Translations under genes and position numbers: made by a program
Notes under the pieces: generated by a model
The model's database searches: none
What the model saw: only the letters and a program-made list of their open reading frames with translations
Told to the model about the DNA's origin: nothing
DNA from: Podospora bellae-mahoneyi
Taxonomy: Eukaryota > Ascomycota > Sordariomycetes > Sordariales > Podosporaceae
Reading direction: 5' to 3'
Assembly (NCBI RefSeq): GCF_035222275.1
Contig: NC_085884.1
Location: 434,001-498,000, forward strand
DNA: 64,000 bases
Part shown: positions 1-11,470 of the stretch, in pieces
Position numbering within the stretch: position 1 is the stretch's first letter
How the letters are laid out: each line of letters starts with the position of its first letter

Positions 1-3000
1 GGGAAAAGCTGCGTCATGCAGCTCAATATGGGGGAGGGCAAATCTTCAGTCATTGTTCCCATTGTCTCTATTGCGATCTCAGATGGATCCTGCCTAGCAC
101 GTGTGGTTGTTGCCAAGGCACAGGCAAAGCAGATGGAACACACACTTGTCAGTGCCATTGGCCGCTTGGTTGGCCGTCGCGTCTATTTTCTTCCCATCTC
201 CAGGGCCGTCCGCGTTGACGGCAAGGCCATCAGAGCCATTGCACGCTTGATACGGCAATGCAGGGAGGAATGCGGTGTGTTACTTGTACAGCCTGAGCAC
301 ATCTTGTCATTCAAGCTCATGGGATTGGAGGGAGTTTGGAACAAGCATCCTATGGCTCAAACGATCCTTAGCACATATAGTGAGCTTGAAAGCATCTCTC
401 GTGATATTGTGGATGAGAGTGATGAAAACTTCAGTGTCAAGTTTGAGCTCATCTACACCATGGGAAGTCAGCAGCCAGTCGATATGAGCCCCGAGAGATG
501 GGTGTTGATCCAAGACTTGTTAGGTGTCGTCAGGGATGTCGCCAAGAAGCTCAAGCGTGGGGATGCAAAACAATCAGGGCCAACTGATGGACTCCTTTTC
601 GAAGAGGAGCCCAACAGTGGTCGGTTTCCAACAATTCGGACCCTCGATGACTCTGCTGGTACGCAGCTGATGGAGGCCACTGCTCGCGAGCTGTGCCGTT
701 TGGGCATGAGAGGCCTGCCCATCCAGCATCAGACCAGACAGATGCGTGATGCAGTTCTACAGTACATTATGGATCCTGATGTTGATCAACAGCACATTGA
801 GATGGTGGAGAATGATCGGTCCGGTCTCGTTCAGAACGACACCATGAGAAGAGGACTTTTCCTGCTGAGAGGACTTCTGGCATCTGGTGTGCTTCAGTTT
901 GCCCTGAATCAAAAGCGTTTTCGCGTCAACTATGGACTTGCACCGGACCGGCAACCAGCAACGATGCTTGCAGTACCGTACAGGGCGAAGGATTCGCCGG
1001 CCCCACGTTCCGAGTTCAGCCAGACAGATGTTGTCATCGTTCTGACGTGCCTGAGCTACTACTACCGTGGTTTGACGGAGGCCGAGCTTTTTCTGTCCCT
1101 CGAGATGCTTTCAACCTCTGATCGGGCTGAGCAAGAGTACTCCGTCTGGTCTCGAGCTTCTCCGCTCCTAGACCGTGCACTGAGACATTTCTCTGCTGTC
1201 AACCTGAAGGACAAAACACTATGCACAGAAAAGCTCTTCCCAGGTTTGCGCTTCTCGAAACCGGTCATCGATTACTACCTGTCCACCGTTGTCTTTCCGA
1301 AGGGGATGAGAGAGTTTCCATTCAAGCTTTCGAGCTCTGGATGGGATCTCGCCAAGCGAAAGGCACATACACTCACGGGCTTTAGCGGGACAACGGACTC
1401 GAAATATGTCGTCCCCCTATACATAAACCCGCTGGTTCTTCCAGAGCAGATATATACCAACTCTCATGTGCTAGCATGTCTGTTGCAGAGCGAGAACACG
1501 GTTGTGGAGCTGGGAACTGAGCAGGAAGACCTCTGCGCCTTGACCGTGAACATGCTCCTGTCAGCGGTTATCAAGTCGATCCAGGCGATGCGCGTCATTC
1601 TTGACGTTGGTGCGCAGATCGTTGAGCTCAGCAATCTTCAATTTGCCAAGCACTGGCTTTCTGTTGTCTCGGATGCAGACGCTGTCATCTTTTTCAACGA
1701 CAACGATGAGCTGTCGGTGGTCACTCGAGATGGGACGGTGGAGTCGTTCTACACTTCACCTTTCAAGACTCAGACGGAGCAGTGTCTCGTTTTCCTCGAC
1801 CAGGCACATACCCGCGGTACCGATCTTAGATTGCCAGATGACTACAGGGCTGCCGTGACTCTGGGTCCAGGGATAACAAAGGACACTCTTGTACAAGGTG
1901 AGTTGGCGCGTTCATTTTTCCCACAGTCTAATTATTCGTCATGATACTAATTTGTGCTTTCAACAGCCTGTATGAGAATGCGGAAGCTTGGCAGCGGCCA
2001 ATCAGTCACATTTTGTCTCTCCCCCGAAATGCAAAGGAGAGTTCGCGATTATAATGGCATGGATGCCTCACAGCCCATCACCGTCATGCATGTTCTTGCG
2101 TTTGCCATATCCGAAACGTGGGATGACGCCCAGCGAAGCGTTCCGCTCTGGGCGACCCAGGGCTTGCGTCATCAACACCAGGAGGAAATCTTGAGTCGTG
2201 TTGGAGGTTATGACAAGCTCCAGGTTGAAGATGTTGAAGAGTATCTTGAGGCCGAGGCAAAGACTTTGGAGATGCGGTACCGACCAGGACCAGGAACTCA
2301 GGCTCAGAGTTTGTCTTGCCAGCTTGAGGATGCTTCGAGTTTGGTGTCGAGACGGGCCGACGTTGCTGCCATTCGGGCGAAGTGTATCAAGTTTGGCTTC
2401 GAAAACTTGGACTCGGTTGTCACACTGGAAGAAGAACAGGAGCGGGAGCTAGCTCCAGAGATCGAGCAAGAACGACACATTGAGCGTCCGGAACCTATGA
2501 AGCCGCTCAAACACTCACTTCATCCAGATATCAGACTGTTTGTCGTAACTGGCAGGCTGGATCGAGAAAGTAGGGCAGTCTTGCCCGCATTTCACACCAT
2601 GCTGCGAAGCAGTGCGTCGAAGGTCTTCCCCGCGAACAAGTTCCGGTCTAGTCTACTGGTCACTAAAGATTTTGCCAATACTGTTCGGCCCAGCCAAGCT
2701 GGCTACTGCTCTGATTCATATCAGCGACCCGTCCAATGGATCCTGACTTCGAAGATCTCCGGAGATACCACACAGACGGACACGGGCTCAAGAATGCTGA
2801 TGGTTGTGATCAGCCCCCACGAAGCGGAGATTATCAAGTCTCAGATTCTCCGGGACTCCAACGTCGCGGGCACTCTGCACAGCTACCTCCCACGTTCGAG
2901 TCTCTCTTTCCGGAGTATGGAAGACCTCAAGACATTTACATACCCGTTCATGACACCAACGCAGCTCGAAGAGTGGACACCGCCCCCAGAGCTGATCATG

Positions 3001-3375
3001 CAGCTCAATCTCTTTGCCGGGCAGCTCTATCTTCGCAGTTATGAAGAATATGTCCGGATGTGTCGGTATCTCGGGCTGTCGTTTACCGAGAACAAGAGTG
3101 ATGGTTCTGACGGGGTTGTGGTGGGAGCGGATGGGTTTGTTGGTCGCGCTGGTGGGAAGGGCTATGAGGATTGTCCTTTTGAGGAGAGTCCTGTTGGGTT
3201 CTTGAGCGTGCTTTACAAGAGGTTGAGGAGGGATTGTGCAAACATTGATAGGACGCACATGGGGATTGTTTTGGCGGGAGGGATTCTGACGGAGAAGGAT
3301 TTTGAGGGGATTGGTGACGATGAAGAGGGGACTGGAGGTTTGGAGAAGGGGGTAGGACGGATGAGGTTGGATTGA
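1..3375 (+). CDS. DUF3638/DUF3645 giant protein, C-terminal part (5' end outside window)
   Basis: The frame is open from base 1, so the N-terminus lies upstream. Exons: <1-1897 and 1967-3375; the 69-bp intron has GTGAGT donor, TACTAAT-like branch and CAACAG acceptor, and the splice makes LVQ-ACMRMRKLG, restoring a continuous frame. Family proteins are usually around 3000 aa, annotated DUF3638 then DUF3645 and sometimes labelled ubiquitinyl hydrolase without firm proof. Visible motifs are a P-loop-like MGEGKS (28-45), an acidic DESDE (412-426), GFSGTTDS (about 1378-1401), DQAHTRGTDL (1798-1827) and the QACMRMRK segment across the splice. Their order resembles a SecA/superfamily-2 ATPase (my inference). 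The C-terminus is acidic and Gly-rich. No protease catalytic triad is evident. Cellular role unknown. Confidence 0.88.
1898..1966 (+). other. Intron in DUF3638 gene
   Basis: GTGAGT donor, ATACTAAT branch-like sequence 18 bases before the CAACAG acceptor. Phase 1. It is a clean example of the splice grammar used for all other models here. Confidence 0.85.
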
Positions 3376-4478
3376 TGGTTTGGTGTCGTTTGAAGAGAGG
3401 TTGGTTGGGTTGGAGATTGTTTGGAGATGGTGATTGTTTGGAGATGGATATCGAGGTTGGGGGTTTCTGCTCTTATGGGCATGGTTTATTGTTGGACCAT
3501 TTGTTTGGAGACTAAGATGGGTTGCGAGGGTCATTGTTGATAGCTCTATGTTGTGAATTTTAACAAGTACTCACTGGGAGTGCACTGTGCAATCCCTGGC
3601 GCTGGGCGCAGTAAGATAATGGCCGCTACTGAGCAGCCACAGCCGCATCACAAAGCCCCCCCGCATTTTCAGGTTCCTCTACTCTCCCAGTAACAATCTT
3701 TGACTGTCTGGGTCACCTTTCTCGCCTTCAAACAAGATCATTATATCTCAAGTCTCAGGCTTTCAGTGGGACACTCAGGTATGGTGTCTGTCACCGTTCT
3801 TTTTGATGAGATCAATGGCCAACGATCTAACGAATTTCCAGACTTGCTACAGAGTAACATCAAGCCCGCTACCTGCGCCGCAAGCCCCCTGCCGTTGGTT
3901 ACACCACAGGCATCGTCGGGTGGGCTGCAGCCACCGAGATCTCTCAGTAGAGTTTATCTGGTGGAGGAACAGCATTATAGCCGGGATTATGGAGGATTTT
4001 ATCCCCTTAATTCACCATGTGGCACAGCACAGGGCCAGAATGCAATGCGACACCAACCTTGAGCGCATCTAGAGGACACCCACAGGTGGAGATCTTGGAA
4101 GAAAACTTGGCCTGTTGTGGGGTCGGGAATCGCTCGAGGTTCACCTCTCGACCATCTCGACCTACTCTCGCTTCCTCGCGGCAAGCTGCTTCGTGGGGGC
4201 AGCGTGGTAGATTCAAGGGGCGAGTGCGCCTGTTGGCTCGGATGCGGCCATCGTGGGTTCCGTTCATTTCCATTTTCTGAGCCTCACGCTTGCTGTTGAT
4301 GGGCGCTTGTGACGGGCGGGAGAGAGAATTGCGTTTCCTTTTTCCCCCGGCCTCTCCTCGTTTCCCTCTCTTTCTTTTCCTCGCTCCCGTTTTGCACAAC
4401 ATACGGTTTCCTATTACGTTGCGGTACTTCCTATCTTTACAGGGGTCGAAAGCAGCACGTGCTGTGATCCGCCAGAAA
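3376..4478. other. Intergenic region, possible cryptic small gene near 3619-3957
   Basis: No confident gene. An intron-like segment starts at GTATGG after 3778 and carries CTAAC followed by an acceptor. Downstream, about 3868-3957, one frame reads RYLRRKPPAVGYTTGIVGWA and then a short tail and TAG, which looks like a short basic plus hydrophobic C-terminus. An ATG at 3619 opens MAATEQPQPHHKAPPHFQ. I could not join these pieces into one convincing model. From 4300 onward the DNA is CT-rich, consistent with a promoter/5' UTR of the next gene. Confidence 0.4.
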
Positions 4479-5503
4479 ATGAGGACTGCCACGGCAGCAA
4501 CTATCCTGCTGCTATCAGCAGCGTCAGGGCTGTTTGTGTCGGCGCAGAGCGATGGTCCCTCTCAGTTCTCGAGTTTCTTATACCCAGTGCAGGATGATGA
4601 TTCGGAAACCTACCACTTTATGGACACGGTGAATGTCCAGTACATTAGCAGCTTCACCAGGGCCACTCTGTGGACGTTCTGCAAGCCCGGTATAGGAGAG
4701 ACGCGTACGTTCACCACATACCTGACCCAAGCAGCCAGCATATTCTCATAGACATTGCTGACACGCTGTTAACAGAATTCATCCAAGAGGCACCCGGCTT
4801 CAACGCTACTGTGCCCGTCCTTCTCAATCTCACCTCGGCGACGCCGTGCTGGTTCAATCTTAGAAGCCCAGATGAGAAGTATGGTGCCAACAGCCAAACG
4901 TTCAACGTTATCGGCCAAGAGCGTAAGGGAGGGAGCAAGACGTTTGGGTTGGGAAATCCGCCGTCAAAAGAGTCGGCGTCGCCAAGTCAAACTCAAACGC
5001 AAACACAAACGACAACCTCCATGTCGACTTCCACAAGTGCGAGTTCAACGACCCAGTCATCGACAGCCCAGACTGATGACAGTTCACCGACACCGACAAG
5101 CGGAAGTGTCCAACCGAGTTCGAATGATGCTCCGAGTCCAGGTCTCAGCGCAGGGGCATCGGCGGGTATGGCCGTCGGCGTGACGGTGGCAGTCATTGCC
5201 GTGGGAGCTGGCGCGTTCTGGCTCTGGAGGCGCAAGAGGAGAGGCGGGAAACTTCCAGTGGAAGACTACCAGCAACCACCAACAGGGCCCTATGGGAACG
5301 GCGATGTCTATGCCAAAGTTGGAGCTCCGCCAAATTATGCGACAGCTCCAGGTCCTGCGACTCATCATCATTCCTATCAGCAATATCCACAGCATCGGTT
5401 TGGTGGGGAGTTGGGAACAGCAAACTCTCCGATGGAGATGGGGGGAACAAATGTGTGGCCTGCGAATGGCCTTGGGGGGCGGGCGCGTGAGATGGCTGGC
5501 TGA
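4479..5503 (+). CDS. Signal peptide/Ser-Thr-rich/single-TM surface protein
   Basis: Two exons, 4479-4704 and 4776-5503, give about 317 aa; the intron has GTACGT donor and TTAACAG acceptor, phase 1. Residues 1-24 are a signal peptide ending near VSAQ. A Cys-containing ectodomain of about 100 residues follows (FCKPGIGE, NATVPVLLNLTSATPCW), then a Ser/Thr/Gln linker (SQTQTQTQTTTSMSTSTSAS), one transmembrane helix (GMAVGVTVAVIAVGAGAFWL) and a basic stop-transfer WRRKRR. The cytoplasmic tail is rich in Gly, Pro and Tyr. This layout matches fungal wall-stress sensor-like proteins, but I see no WSC cysteine pattern and do not recognise the ectodomain. The ATG chosen is the one directly before the signal peptide. 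Confidence 0.8.
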
Positions 5504-6601
5504 TGGGTTTGTCGTTATTGGGGGACCTTAATTCTGATATGCTTTCTAGGTAGCGAGGGCGTTCATGGTTGTGGGTTGAGGGTTGCATGCCGTCTGGTTG
5601 AAACACACCCATACTTGATGTTATTTGGACATTCTCATATCATGACAGACCAACTTTATCGCAAGTGTCCAGACCCCGCAAGGCGTCCACGGGCTTGTTT
5701 CCCGCAAGATCTCGGGGCCGGACCTCGAGAAGCATTTTGCCAACCGTTGCCGGCAAAGCCAAACGATGGTACGCCATTGTATTCCTCATCAACAGTCAGC
5801 ATCACCCGCGGACTTCGGCTACCGGATACCCCAATAGGATTTGCGACTTCTTCCAAGAAACCAAGATGGCGTAAGCCAGAAGGAGTGGCTGACCGCATAC
5901 CCCTTTACTCCAAAACCACTCTACACCACCACCACAACCCCGAATCAACCCCCCAGAAAAGGGAGTAAGCCCCGAGCCGGATGATACCGCCCCATTGATT
6001 CATTCATCATCACCTTTCCCGCCGTCAGTGATTGGGCAATCGCAATTCCCGCCTTCAAACGAAAAGGTTCCTGCATGAACGAATGACCCATATAGTCCCC
6101 GTTGGTAGCCTATAAGACTTGGCCGCTATCTCGTTCCAAGAAACCTGGGTACTTCAGCCTGATATGCAAGTCGTAATAAACACCCACACTTGCGCTAGGT
6201 ACTGGTAAAGATCACCATACTAGGTGCCATACTCCCCCGCATTCATGTACACTCTAAACCATGTTGGCAAGTCGTATTCCTCCCAAGCCAAAAAGTCCGG
6301 AGCACCGGTTTCCATGGGTCACCTGGGGCCATTTCAATCTATGAAAGTGTGTGTGGAATATTTACCGGGACGCCGGCACAATGGGTTGTTTGACAAAAGA
6401 TTGAAATCAAGGACCTCTCACCCAGACTAAGTAGACGAGTGAGACGTAGTCAGCGTGCGGGGAGAATGAAACCATAAGCAGTCCCAGAAGGATGTGGTAG
6501 GTATATATAACCGAGGCATCCGGACAAGGGCGGGTGGGGTTGGTTGGTGCCAGTCTGGTCTGGGTATTGTAGTGTCGGTTTCTGGACTTGAGAGAAAAAA
6601 C
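5504..6601. other. Intergenic region with no supported gene
   Basis: The longest open frame (5576-5968, 130 codons) has no recognisable domain and composition unlike the neighbouring genes. The right end is the promoter of the aldose epimerase gene. Confidence 0.6.
6499..6510 (+). promoter_or_regulatory. TATA-like element upstream of aldose 1-epimerase
   Basis: GGTATATATAAC lies about 95 bases before the ATG at 6602, a plausible spacing for a TATA box with a short 5' UTR. Seen by eye only. Confidence 0.45.
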
Positions 6602-8060
6602 ATGAGGTTCTCGACAGCGTTCATCATGGCCTCGGTCGCTCAGGCAGCGGCGGTTGTCCGCCAGACTGAAGGGTTTGCCCCGGGTGCTGATGGGAAATAT
6701 ACCATTTCCGCTCCCGGGATCAAGGCTCAGGTATGTCCTTTTTCATGAACATGGCGTGATCGTGTCCCTTGGCGGCGTATTCAATTCAAAAGCGGGGAAG
6801 ACGGAAGCATTCACACTGACAAACTTGAAAATAGTTCATCCCCTACGGCGCCACGCTCACCAACCTCTTTGTTAGAGATAAGAACGGCGATGATATTGAT
6901 GTTGTCTTGGGATACGACGACATTGACTACTACCGTCAGTACACCATGATTCAAACAAAAACCCAGCCTGAACTCTTTCCTTCCCCACAAAACTTTAGGC
7001 GAAGATGCAGCAGCAACTTGATCACTGGACCCTGACTGACAGCTCGCTCGCTTCCAGCCGTCGATCCAGGCCATCCCGTCTACAACGCCATCCCGGGACG
7101 CTACGCCAACCGCATCGGCAACGGGAAATACTCCATCGACGGCGTCGAGTACACCACGCAGAAAAACGACGGCGACAACACCCTCCACAGCGGGACGAAC
7201 AACTGGTCGTTCCGCTTCTGGGAGGTGACTGCCCTGTCGGAGGACTCGATCACTTTTTCGATTTTGGACAAGTCCAACTCTTCCCAGGGGTTTTTCGGCG
7301 ACGTCAAGTCGAGCGTGACATACAGCGTGACCGACAGCACGTGGAAAATAAAGATCACGGCTGATTCGCTTGATCAAAAGACTCGTTTGTTTTTCCCCCT
7401 CTTCCCTTTTTTTCGTCTCGGTTTGCCGCGTTCTAACACTTCAGACGGGAAAAAGCGATCCTCCTGACTCAGCACACCTACTTCAACCTCGACGCCTACC
7501 GCAACCCGGCCACCTCCCTGATCTGGGACCACACCCTCCACCTCCCCTACTCCTCCCGCTACCTCGAAGCCGACCAAGGCGCCCTCCCCACCGGCAAGAT
7601 CCTCACCGCCGCCCCGGGCTCCATCAACGACTTTGCCTCCTCCGCCAACCTCAAGTTCGGCCACTCCCGCGATGACCCCAAGTTCCAGGGCAACTGCGGC
7701 GCCAACGGCGCGTGCGAGGGGTACAACGGGTACTGGCTCATCGAGGACGCCCCCGAGAACGCGGTCGTCCTGACGCTGGCGAGCGAGTTTAGTGGTGTCA
7801 AGGCGGAGCTGAGGACTGATCAGCCCGGGGTGGTGATTTATTCTTGCTCGTGGATGGACGGGAGCGCGGACGTGAAGAAGAGCACCCAGGGGCTGGGGGA
7901 GAAGAACAACAAGGTTGTCAAGAGCAGCTGTGTCGCGATTGAGGCGCAGGATTATCCTGATGGGATTAACAAGCCGGAGTGGGGACGTCTCGAGAAGCAG
8001 ATCTTTGGGCCGGGGGAGCGGTATGTTCAGGAGACTTCTTGGACTTTTGGACTGGTTTAA
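6602..8060 (+). CDS. Secreted aldose 1-epimerase (galactose mutarotase family)
   Basis: Four exons: 6602-6730, about 6835-6934, 7058-7384 and 7456-8060, for about 386 aa. The N-terminus (MRFSTAFIMASVAQAAA) is a signal peptide, so an extracellular or wall enzyme interconverting sugar anomers is likely. Family landmarks: GATLTNLFV, PGRYANRIGNGKY (substrate Arg), NDGDNTLHSG, LLTQHTYFNLDAY (catalytic His region) and IEAQDYPDGINKPEW (catalytic Glu region). The last intron is ambiguous. The frame-conserving choice joins DQKT to PILLTQH through an unusual AAAAAG acceptor at 7455; a canonical CTTCAG at 7444 would need donor GTTTTT and insert about four residues. Exon 2 start may be off by one base. 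Confidence 0.87.
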
Positions 8061-9510
8061 GAGTCGAGGGAAATGTGAGGGATTGTTGGAGGGGATGAAG
8101 GAGAGATAAGTATGTTGGTGGAATGGTGGTATGAGTTCAAAATTCATTCGGCACATACTTGTAGTCTGCTTTGAAGAAAATTGGTTTGTTGACATTGAGA
8201 AAGAAAGCTTTCCATTATGAGGCGCTGAGCACAGATACGCCCTACCGAAGCCTTGAGTGAAGTGTTAGCCTTTCTTGATGTACCTGTAATGAAAAACATG
8301 GGGCTTTCAGCTTTTCAAGATAAACAGTCCGTCCACATGGCAATAACCGTGAAACAGCCATGTACACAACTCTCAATCAACGCTTCTTTGAAACACCTAG
8401 CTTCTGCTCGCCCCCCTAACCGGAGCTTCACCTCCCAAGTCCCAAACCACACCAATCCCCTTAAACCATCAATCATCACCGTACCACCACCCCTTCCCGT
8501 CTCACCCGCAAACCGCGCCCCACACCACTCCGTCCCACACAAACCAACACTTGGAAGATCCCAACGGTCCGCGTACCAGGTCAATGACAGATGAAACACC
8601 AGATCTACCCATCCCACTCCTCCCTTTCCCTTCCCGACCCTGAAGATCTCAGCCGATCCTCCACCCACACCTGACGTCACAAATGGAGCTCTCCCTAGTC
8701 TACTGTTTCGAAAAGAGAAGATCCCATCGCGCGCCGTTAAACCCTTTTATCCTTTTTTTTTTTTTTTTTTTTTTTTTGGCCACAGTTTGCCTCCTCTTTA
8801 CCCTGTGGAAGGAAAAGGTTTGTCGTGTCCCTCCCCTTTGACACACGTAACCTCTCACAAGCTTCACCTTTCACCAAACTTCATAAACTTTGTCCGTCTG
8901 ATACGTAGTGTAAGATAGATCTTCGAGATGGTGGGTATCCGCATTTTTTCTCGCCTGCTTGGTGCTACATAACATCCAACTCTTCCCTCTTAAAAGTAAT
9001 GCTGCTGCTAAACAAATGCAATATGCATCCTGCTCTCCCCTCTCAAACATACACATTAAGTAAAAACACAAAACGAAACGAAGAGCAAAAAGAAAAAAAA
9101 AAGTCTGTATCAGAAAATAAAATTGTGGCAGCACAAGAAAACAAGGGCAAAAAGACCTAGCAAATCCCTTGATAATCAACTCCCTCCCCCCCTTCTTAAG
9201 CCCCCACTAAGCAAAAAACGATTTTGCTATGCTGTCAAAAAAAAAAAAAATTGCTGCTGGCCAGCCACCCCTCGCCCGTTTTTGCTCCATGACTCCCCGC
9301 CCAAAAAAGGTAGTGTGGTGTAAAGTGTGGTAAAAGGACATTCCCATCGGCCGTTTGCGTGGTAATGCGTTGTGTGGCTTTTGAAAAAGAAAAAGAAGTG
9401 TTGAATGATATAAAGTACCGTTAATAATCCCGCCCTGCCTTTCATGTAATCTTCCCTGTAGTAAATAATTCTTTCATACATAAAAAGACTTTTGTTCCTC
9501 GCGTCGTCGT
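8061..9510. other. Convergent 3' intergenic region with homopolymer tracts
   Basis: Lies between two converging genes. It holds a run of 25 T (8753-8777), an A-rich stretch near 9085-9100 and a run of A at about 9238-9250. No supported gene. Confidence 0.6.
8753..8777. repeat. Poly(T) tract, 25 bases
   Basis: Uninterrupted T run between convergent genes. Confidence 0.9.
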
Positions 9511-11470
9511 TCATTCCTGGTCGTCCTTGATGTGCTTCATCGGATGCATTATGATATTGGGTGCAAATATTTGCCCGTCTTGCTGATGTAATAACCAGGG
9601 GAAGTCGACGCCCTCCTCCAGCTTGCGGCCTGTCCACGCGCTGAAGATTTGACGAGGGAAGTCCGATTCCCACCAGAAAGTCAGGCCCATGCCCCGAGGA
9701 TGGTCGAGATTGTCGGGGCCGTTGCCGGATTTGCTGGCCCGGGGCCCACCGCGCCACCACTCATCCTGCATCTTGTCATCGCCGTTGTCGCGGTGGAAGA
9801 CGGGGTGCTGAGGGAAGCTGAGCTTGAGTCCGTGCCAGAGCGCAAAGCTTGGGAGAGTGGCCTCGCTTGGCACACGGATCCCTTGCTCGACTTGGGCTTG
9901 GTGAATGGCCAGGAGCAGCGTTCTGCTGCCACGCATAATGGCCGGTGGGCAGTAGTAGCGGGGTGTCTGAACGCCTTTCTTAAAGCCGTAAATCCACTCC
10001 TTGAACACCCAGCTATTCGGTTTGTTGGCGTCGTTGCAGTACGAGGTCGTGATCACGTCAGCCTCTTCGCCGACGCCCCAGTGGAAGGTTTCGTTGCGCG
10101 GGTCGGATACCGGAGGCTCGGGCCCAATGGGCAAGATTTCCCTCACTCTCATGGGACCCCAAGCCAAAGAGCCGCCGTTGTTCGCCTTGTCAACCTGCTT
10201 TGAGAATTCTTCGTAATCTCCGATTTCGTTAATCATATGCCAGAAAGTGGCACGCTCGAGGGCCTGCTTGCGGGGCTCCTCGCGCGCAAAGAGTGCCAGC
10301 CTGTCAAGCATCTTGCCGGCATCACCCATGAAGCGCATGTCCATTTCGACCTGCCACCAGTGATCAAACTCGGGGTAAAAGAGCGCGAGGAGCTGCATGG
10401 GCTGGAACACCTGCCACATGGTGCTAGCGTAGCTTGTTAGTTCGCCTGTCAGCCAAAACGAGATACGGGGGTTGTCGCTATATCGACCCGGTTAGCTTAC
10501 CGATGCTCCTCAACGTCCGGGTACCAGCTGTCCAGGAGCCGGTTGTCCCACAGAATCGCAATCGAGGCAAACTCGGGAGGAACGCCGGCATCCTTCAGAC
10601 CTTGCTCGTACAGCTCTCTCGAAGCAAAAATCTCGGGCTTGTATCCCTCGTAATCCTTCATGTCGACCAGAAGAATGACCTGGTACTCGCCACCGGACTT
10701 GAGCGACGTTTCAGCAATGAGCGAGCGGATGTAGTACATATCCTCAGACGAGTACTCGTATCCCTTCCACACGCGCACCACAATGGCGGTCCTCCTGCTT
10801 GGCTCGAATTCGTGCCAGTGCCTGATTTCCGAGAAAGGGGCGTTCTTTCGGTAGGTGAATCGGGTCTCGATGCGCGTGTCGTTCAATGGCTCGGCGGCTT
10901 CGGGGAAGCGCTCTCGGTTTCGGTAGAAGCACTCATTCTGCAGCTTGCCCCAGTCAAGGTTGGCCCAGTCGACCTTTTGGCGCTTATAGTCCTGCTTGTC
11001 TTCGCCGTAGCCATAGGGTCCGTAGCGGTTTTCGGCCGTCATGTAGGTCAAGTCAAAGCCGAGGGCCTCAAAGGAGCCGGCAAATGGGATTGGGTAGGCT
11101 GTCAATAGCATTGTTTGTTAGAACAAAGAAAACCGCGTGCGATAACGACGCCGAAGGGAGCACGCTTACGGCCATCAATCTCCTTCTCAACAAGGTCGTC
11201 GTCGGGGCTATGTCCCAGAAGGTGTCCACGGGGACCGTAACAGGGAATGCGCGGAGCGAGTGGTGGTAGGACATTGTGAGTTGGCATCCGTTGAGGTTGT
11301 TTCCGCAGATCGGGAAGCTGAAGGCCGAGCCGTGACCAGTGCTCCGAAACATCGTTGCGCATCGACACGGTGACGAACCAGACGAAGCATATGGCGAGGC
11401 CGACGAACAGCGCCTGACGACTGAAGGCCAGGCGCCGTATCTTGGGATGGGCCAAAGCCAGACGGTTCAT
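9511..11470 (-). CDS. DUF3405 type II membrane protein
   Basis: Three exons on the minus strand: 11470-11170, 11098-10501 and 10432-9511, for about 606 aa. Both introns have GTAAGC donors. Residues about 19-40 (RQALFVGLAICFVWFVTVS) form an N-terminal signal anchor, so the bulk is probably in the Golgi/ER lumen. The rest matches the fungal DUF3405 family: PYPIPFAGSFEALGF, RTAIVVRVWKGYEY, YQVILLVDMKDYEG, then QPMQLLALFYPEFDHWW and EMDMRFMGD. The DMKDY and EMDMRF acidic patches recall metal/nucleotide-sugar sites of glycosyltransferases, but that function is inference. The Trp-rich C-terminal half is also typical. Confidence 0.87.

Noticed and set aside
7374-8195. 273-codon open frame on the minus strand
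   Set aside because: Antisense to the aldose epimerase last exon; low-complexity Val/Gly/Glu composition.
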